NCBI RefSeq assembly: GCF_001983105.1
Contig: NZ_MOMC01000050.1
Location: 49,173 to 58,170, forward strand
Length of the DNA stretch: 8,998 nucleotides
Direction: 5' to 3'
Source of the DNA: Pseudofrankia asymbiotica
GTDB taxonomy: Bacteria; Actinomycetota; Actinomycetes; Frankiales; Frankiaceae
Shown here: one piece after another, positions 5,711 to 8,998 of the stretch
Position numbering within the stretch: position 1 is the stretch's first letter
How the letters are laid out: every line of letters starts with the position of its first letter
Translations under genes and position numbers: made by a program
The notes under the pieces: generated by a model
What the model was told of the DNA's origin: nothing
Seen by the model: the letters and a program-made list of their open reading frames with translations, nothing else
Database searches by the model: none

Positions 5711-5857
5711 AGCCTGCTGGCGTTTCGCGGCGGCACCTTTGCCCCCCTACGCCCTACCTTAACGCCAGGTCACATGCCCAGCTTGACCGGCATCGGACAC
5801 ATCGTCCCCGGCCCATCCACCCCTCCCCGCCAGGCCATCCGACCCGCCTGCCCCGTC

Positions 5858-5889
5858 CAGGTGGCCCAGCCGCCCGACCAGGGCACCTG
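5858..5889. repeat. CAGGTG/CACCTG inverted repeat
   Basis: CAGGTG, one bulged G, CCC, a 13-nt loop, then GGG and CACCTG: nine base pairs with a single bulge, in the middle of the gene-free region. Possible terminator of a short leader transcript or a binding site. No T-run follows on either strand. Confidence 0.3.
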
Positions 5890-6005
5890 CCCTCTCGGTG
5901 AACCCGCTCCGGCAGACGGCCCCAGGCCCGGCTCACCGCCGTGTCGGACAGCTGACATGGCCAGCCGATCCGCCGCGAGTTCCATGTCCGAGCGCAAGAA
6001 AAATC

Positions 6006-6023
6006 ACCACTCGATCTCGTGGT
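6006..6023. repeat. ACCAC-N8-GTGGT inverted repeat beside an A-rich patch
   Basis: ACCAC (6006-6010) and GTGGT (6019-6023) flank TCGATCTC. The repeat follows a short A-rich run (AAGAAAAATC) that stands out in this G/C-rich region. It lies about 160 bp upstream of the kinase-like gene and could be a regulator site. Confidence 0.25.
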
Positions 6024-6168
6024 CGCCCGCGGAGCGCGAACGATCCCGGCCACCGGCCGCCAGGCCGAGACGCAGGACTACCCAGGGGGCCGCGAGCGGT
6101 GGGCGACTACTTCGTTGCTCTGGACACGATCGGGGCAGACTCCGCATGTGAGCCGCGCGTGACGCGAT

Positions 6169-6176
6169 GAAGAGGT
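6169..6176 (+). promoter_or_regulatory. Ribosome binding site of the kinase/ATPase gene
   Basis: GAAGAGGT, ending 6-7 nt before the ATG at 6183, is a good Shine-Dalgarno match and fixes that start. Confidence 0.65.
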
Positions 6177-6182
6177 CGGCAG

Positions 6183-8998
6183 ATGGGTGCCCAGCGAGCG
6201 ACGCCAGGTCGGGATCCACCGGAGGTGGCGCGGGCCGAGCTGCTCCACGCGTCGGACCGGACCCGGGTGACGCGGCTGGTGTCCTCGACCGGGAGTGTGA
6301 TCCGGAAGGACCCGCTGGGGCCGGACGCCCGGCAACGGCTGCGGCACGAGGTGGCCATCCTGCAGCGGCTGTCGGGAGTCGTGGGGGTCGCGCAGCTGGC
6401 GGACGGGACGCCACTGTGCCCGGGGGCGATCCTGCTGGCCGACATCCATGGCACGGCTCTGTCCGAGCGGACCGCTCTCCTGGACCCGGCCACGCTGGTC
6501 GATCTGGCCGAATCGCTCGCGCGTGCCGTGGCGGAGATGCACCGCCGGGGCGTCCTCCACCGGAACATCAATCCGGCGAACATCGTGGTAAGTGACGACC
6601 TGCGCATGCCATGCGTGATCGATTTCGCGTTGGCTACCACCTTTACGGCGATCCAGGGTGGGTTCGTCCATCCCAGCGAGATCGTCGGGACGGTGCCCTA
6701 TCTGGCGCCGGAGCAGACCGGCCGGACCAGTCGCCCGGTCGACCAGCGGGCAGACCTGTACGCGGTCGGCGCCACCCTGTACGAGCTGGCCACCGGAGCG
6801 CCGCCGTTCGGCACCGGCGACCCGCTGCGCATCGTTCATGACCACCTGGCGCGGAGGCCCGCGTCGCCGACGACGGTGAACCCGGCGGTGCCGGCCCCCG
6901 TGTCGGCGATCATCATGCACCTGCTGGAGAAGGAACCGGATGATCGGTACCAGAGCGCCGACGGGCTGACGCGCGATCTCGCCCTGGTACGCCGCGGCGC
7001 CGCGCCCGCGCGTCCTGGCGAGTGCGATTTCCCGGCGCGGCCGCTGATGCCGTCCCGGCTGTCCGGGCGCGCGGAGGAGATCGGGACGCTGGGAGCCGTG
7101 TTCGCCGAGGCGATGGCGGGCCGCTGCACCGGCCTCCTCGTCCACGGCGCGCCGGGGGTGGGCAAGACGTCACTGGCGAACGAGCTGCGGCCGATCGTGG
7201 CCGACAGAGACGGCTGGTTCGTGGCGGGCAAGTTCGACCAGTACCGCCGTGACCAGGACTACGACGGGGTCCGGCAGGCGTTCCGGGCGCTGGGCCGGCT
7301 GTTGCTCGCCGAGCCGGAGAAGCAGGTGGCGACCGTGCGGGACCGGATGCTGCGGGGGTTGGGACCCAACGCCGGGCTGGCCGCCGCCGTCGTGCCGGAG
7401 CTGGCGGCGTTGCTCGGGGTCCTCCCGAAGCCGGGGGACCCGATGACCGCGCAGGCACGAGCGGTGCGCACGTCTCTCGAGATCCTGCGCGCCGTCGCCT
7501 CTCGCAAACGGCCGGTGGTGTTCTTCGTCGACGACCTGCAGTGGGCCGGCCGGACCCCGCTGGGCCTGTTCGACCTGGTACTCGGCGGCGAGGAACAGGT
7601 CGAGGGGGTGCTGCTCGTGGGCGCCTACCGGGAGCACGACGTGGACGCCGCTCATCCGCTGGCGCCGATGATCGCCCGCTGGCGCCGCCTGCCAGCCGGT
7701 CCGCGTCAGCTGCGGCTGGACGACCTTCCCCCGGAGGGCCACGCGGCCCTGGTGGCCGACCTGCTGCACCTGGCACCCGAGGCCGCCACGGAGCTGGCGG
7801 AGATGATCGCGCCAGCCACGGGCGGCAATCCGTACGAGACGGTGGAGCTGCTCAACGCGCTACGCCACGACGGCGTGCTGGCCAGCGGCGAGGGCGGCTG
7901 GCGATGGGACCGGACCAGTCTGCGCCGCAGGCTGAAGCGCGCCGACGTGACCGGGCTGCTGGCCGCCTGTCTGGCCGCGTCGCCACCGGCGACCAGGGAG
8001 ATGCTGGCGGTGATGGCGTGCCTGGCCGGCCGGGTGGAACTGGACCTCCTCGAGGCCGCGACCGGGCTGACGGCGGGCGAGGTCTCCCGACGACTCGCCC
8101 CCGCGTTCGCCGACGGCCTGCTGGTGCTGGAGTCCGAGGCTCCCGAGAGCATGCGGTTTCGCCACGACCGGACGCAGGAGGCCGTCCTGGGCGACCTCAC
8201 CCCGCGGGAACGGCAGACCATGCGGCTACGGCTGGCCCGACGCCTGGCCGACCGGCCCGAGTTCTTCTCCGTCGCCGCCGAGCAGTACCTGCACGTGGCC
8301 GACGCCGTGCACGCGACCCGGGAACGGCGGCTGGTGGTCAGTCTGTTCCGGCAGGCCGCCGACGAGGCACGGTTGCTGAGCAACTACCCGCTGGTGGAGC
8401 GGTTCCTGACCGCGGCGGTCAGGCTCGTCGACCCGGCCGACACCGACCAGCTGGTCGCGGTCCGCACCGGCCGGCACGCCGCCCTGTACAGCCTCGGCCG
8501 GCTGGAGGAGACGAATGAGGAGTACCAGACCATCAGCCGGCTCTGTACCCACCCGGCGCAGCGCACGGCCGCCACGGCGGCGCAGGTCAGCAGCCTCGCC
8601 AACCAGGGCCACTTCAGCGAGGCGATGCGGCTCGGCCTGGACCAGCTGCGTCAGCTCGGCCTCACCGTCCCGGACCGGGACCGCCTGGACGGGGAGGTCG
8701 ACCGCGGGCTCGACGCGCTCTACCAGTGGATCGACCAGACCACGGAATCCGATGATCTACGCCGCCCGCCGATCACCGACCGTTCGCTGCTCGACCTCAT
8801 CGGACTGGTCAACCGGATCATGCCCGTGGCGTTCTTCTGGGACCAGCCGATGATGGCCTGGCTGACCGTGACGACGCTGACGATGTGGGCACGGCATGGC
8901 CCGGATCCCAGCATGCTCGGCCCGGCCAGCCATATCGCCAATTTGATCATCCCTCGCCGGCACGACTACCGCGTCGCGCACCGCATCATGCGACGGAT
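6183..8998 (+). CDS. Ser/Thr-kinase-like + AAA ATPase multidomain signalling protein, N-terminal part
   Basis: Large regulatory protein, open at the right edge (938 full codons visible, no stop). Residues 25-285 are a protein-kinase fold: K42 in VIRK (ATP-binding lysine), HRNINPAN at 126-133 (catalytic loop), D147-F-A (Mg-binding motif), APE at 175-177, D191-LYAVG, and LLEKEPDDRYQSA near the C-lobe end. Residues from about 290 form a P-loop ATPase of the AAA_16 / PknK-like type, with Walker A GAPGVGKT at 322-329 and Walker B FFVDDLQW at 447-454. Residues 600-938 are mostly helical, probably TPR-like. This order matches the 'trifunctional Ser/Thr kinase / ATP-binding / sensor histidine kinase' family, so GAF and histidine kinase domains are expected downstream, outside the window. 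Two features are odd: no Gly-rich loop near the N-terminus, and Asn128 where kinases have the catalytic Asp, so the kinase part may be inactive. Signal and targets are unknown. Confidence 0.88.
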   Translation, partial: MGAQRATPGRDPPEVARAELLHASDRTRVTRLVSSTGSVIRKDPLGPDARQRLRHEVAILQRLSGVVGVAQLADGTPLCPGAILLADIHGTALSERTALLDPATLVDLAESLARAVAEMHRRGVLHRNINPANIVVSDDLRMPCVIDFALATTFTAIQGGFVHPSEIVGTVPYLAPEQTGRTSRPVDQRADLYAVGATLYELATGAPPFGTGDPLRIVHDHLARRPASPTTVNPAVPAPVSAIIMHLLEKEPDDRYQSADGLTRDLALVRRGAAPARPGECDFPARPLMPSRLSGRAEEIGTLGAVFAEAMAGRCTGLLVHGAPGVGKTSLANELRPIVADRDGWFVAGKFDQYRRDQDYDGVRQAFRALGRLLLAEPEKQVATVRDRMLRGLGPNAGLAAAVVPELAALLGVLPKPGDPMTAQARAVRTSLEILRAVASRKRPVVFFVDDLQWAGRTPLGLFDLVLGGEEQVEGVLLVGAYREHDVDAAHPLAPMIARWRRLPAGPRQLRLDDLPPEGHAALVADLLHLAPEAATELAEMIAPATGGNPYETVELLNALRHDGVLASGEGGWRWDRTSLRRRLKRADVTGLLAACLAASPPATREMLAVMACLAGRVELDLLEAATGLTAGEVSRRLAPAFADGLLVLESEAPESMRFRHDRTQEAVLGDLTPRERQTMRLRLARRLADRPEFFSVAAEQYLHVADAVHATRERRLVVSLFRQAADEARLLSNYPLVERFLTAAVRLVDPADTDQLVAVRTGRHAALYSLGRLEETNEEYQTISRLCTHPAQRTAATAAQVSSLANQGHFSEAMRLGLDQLRQLGLTVPDRDRLDGEVDRGLDALYQWIDQTTESDDLRRPPITDRSLLDLIGLVNRIMPVAFFWDQPMMAWLTVTTLTMWARHGPDPSMLGPASHIANLIIPRRHDYRVAHRIMRR

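Larger units (their letters stand above)
5640..6182. other. Intergenic region between divergent genes, about 540 bp
   Basis: No convincing gene is seen. Short frames on both strands (for example minus strand 5770-5997 and plus strand 5774-6151) are Pro/Gly/Arg-rich, lack good ribosome binding sites and resemble no family I know. The region is less G/C-rich in places (around 5663-5690 and 5996-6008). It holds several inverted repeats, listed separately, and must contain promoters for both flanking genes, but I cannot point to a convincing -35/-10 pair. TGGACA at 6121-6126 resembles a -35 box for the kinase gene, yet the sequence 17 bp on (GCATGT) is a poor -10. Confidence 0.6.

Noticed and set aside
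5745..5790. A possible minus-strand promoter for the Rieske gene using TAAGGT as -10
   Set aside because: No acceptable -35 box is found 16-18 bp upstream, so I do not report it as a promoter.
5754..6053. Short minus-strand frames (75-99 codons) in the gene-free region
   Set aside because: One contains a fairly protein-like stretch (MELAADRLAMSAVRHG), but the rest is Gly/Trp/Arg-rich, the start lacks a ribosome binding site, and I know no matching family.
5774..6170. Plus-strand frames of 90-125 codons upstream of the kinase gene
   Set aside because: Pro/Arg-rich translation without motif or ribosome binding site; they look like random open frames in G/C-rich DNA.
6078..7145. A 355-codon minus-strand frame over the kinase domain
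   Set aside because: It is antisense to a well-supported kinase-like domain and resembles no family.
1..8998. tRNA, rRNA, CRISPR arrays, insertion sequences or attachment sites
   Set aside because: I found no spaced identical repeats, transposase motifs, terminal inverted repeats or tRNA-like cloverleaf sequence by reading; a covariance-model scan could still detect a divergent RNA.

Overview
The window is very GC-rich, with the strong G/C third-position bias of a high-GC actinobacterium. The last gene is a multidomain Ser/Thr-kinase-like / AAA ATPase protein of a type I associate with Frankia and its relatives (also known from cyanobacteria). A Frankiaceae-like host is therefore my best guess, but it is an inference from family resemblance, not a species call.

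Layout, left to right. (1) 1-560: the C-terminal part of an ABC-2 type transporter permease that begins before the window. (2) 651-2205: a two-gene extracytoplasmic thiol-redox unit, with a thioredoxin-fold lipoprotein (CPIC active site) followed by a CcdA/DsbD-type membrane electron carrier. The pairing resembles mycobacterial Mpt53 (Rv2878c) with Rv2877c. (3) 2206-2358: a regulatory gap with a convincing sigma-70-like promoter and three copies of GTCTGAC. (4) 2359-3750: a GlcD/D-lactate-dehydrogenase-like FAD oxidoreductase, followed by a nested GAGCT-containing palindrome cluster that looks like a terminator. (5) 3895-4383: a small SRPBCC (START-like) protein. (6) 4424-4457: a strong bidirectional terminator hairpin between convergent genes. 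(7) 4488-5570, minus strand: a Rieske non-heme iron oxygenase alpha subunit. Its reading frame continues 23 codons upstream as plausible protein, up to an ATC codon placed 6 nt after a near-perfect Shine-Dalgarno sequence. (8) 5640-6182: about 540 bp with no convincing gene, between divergent genes, holding several inverted repeats. (9) 6183 to the end: the N-terminal 938 residues of the kinase-like/AAA signalling protein, open at the right edge.

How the genes fit together: the thioredoxin-like lipoprotein and CcdA-like protein almost certainly work together, with electrons passing from cytoplasmic thioredoxin through the membrane to the outside. The FAD oxidoreductase, SRPBCC protein and Rieske oxygenase are catabolic or accessory genes with separate control signals, and nothing shows they form one pathway. 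I do not see a clear undescribed multi-gene system. The points most worth checking are the apparent ATC start of the Rieske oxygenase, the Asp-to-Asn change in the kinase catalytic loop, and the GTCTGAC repeats overlapping the oxidoreductase promoter.
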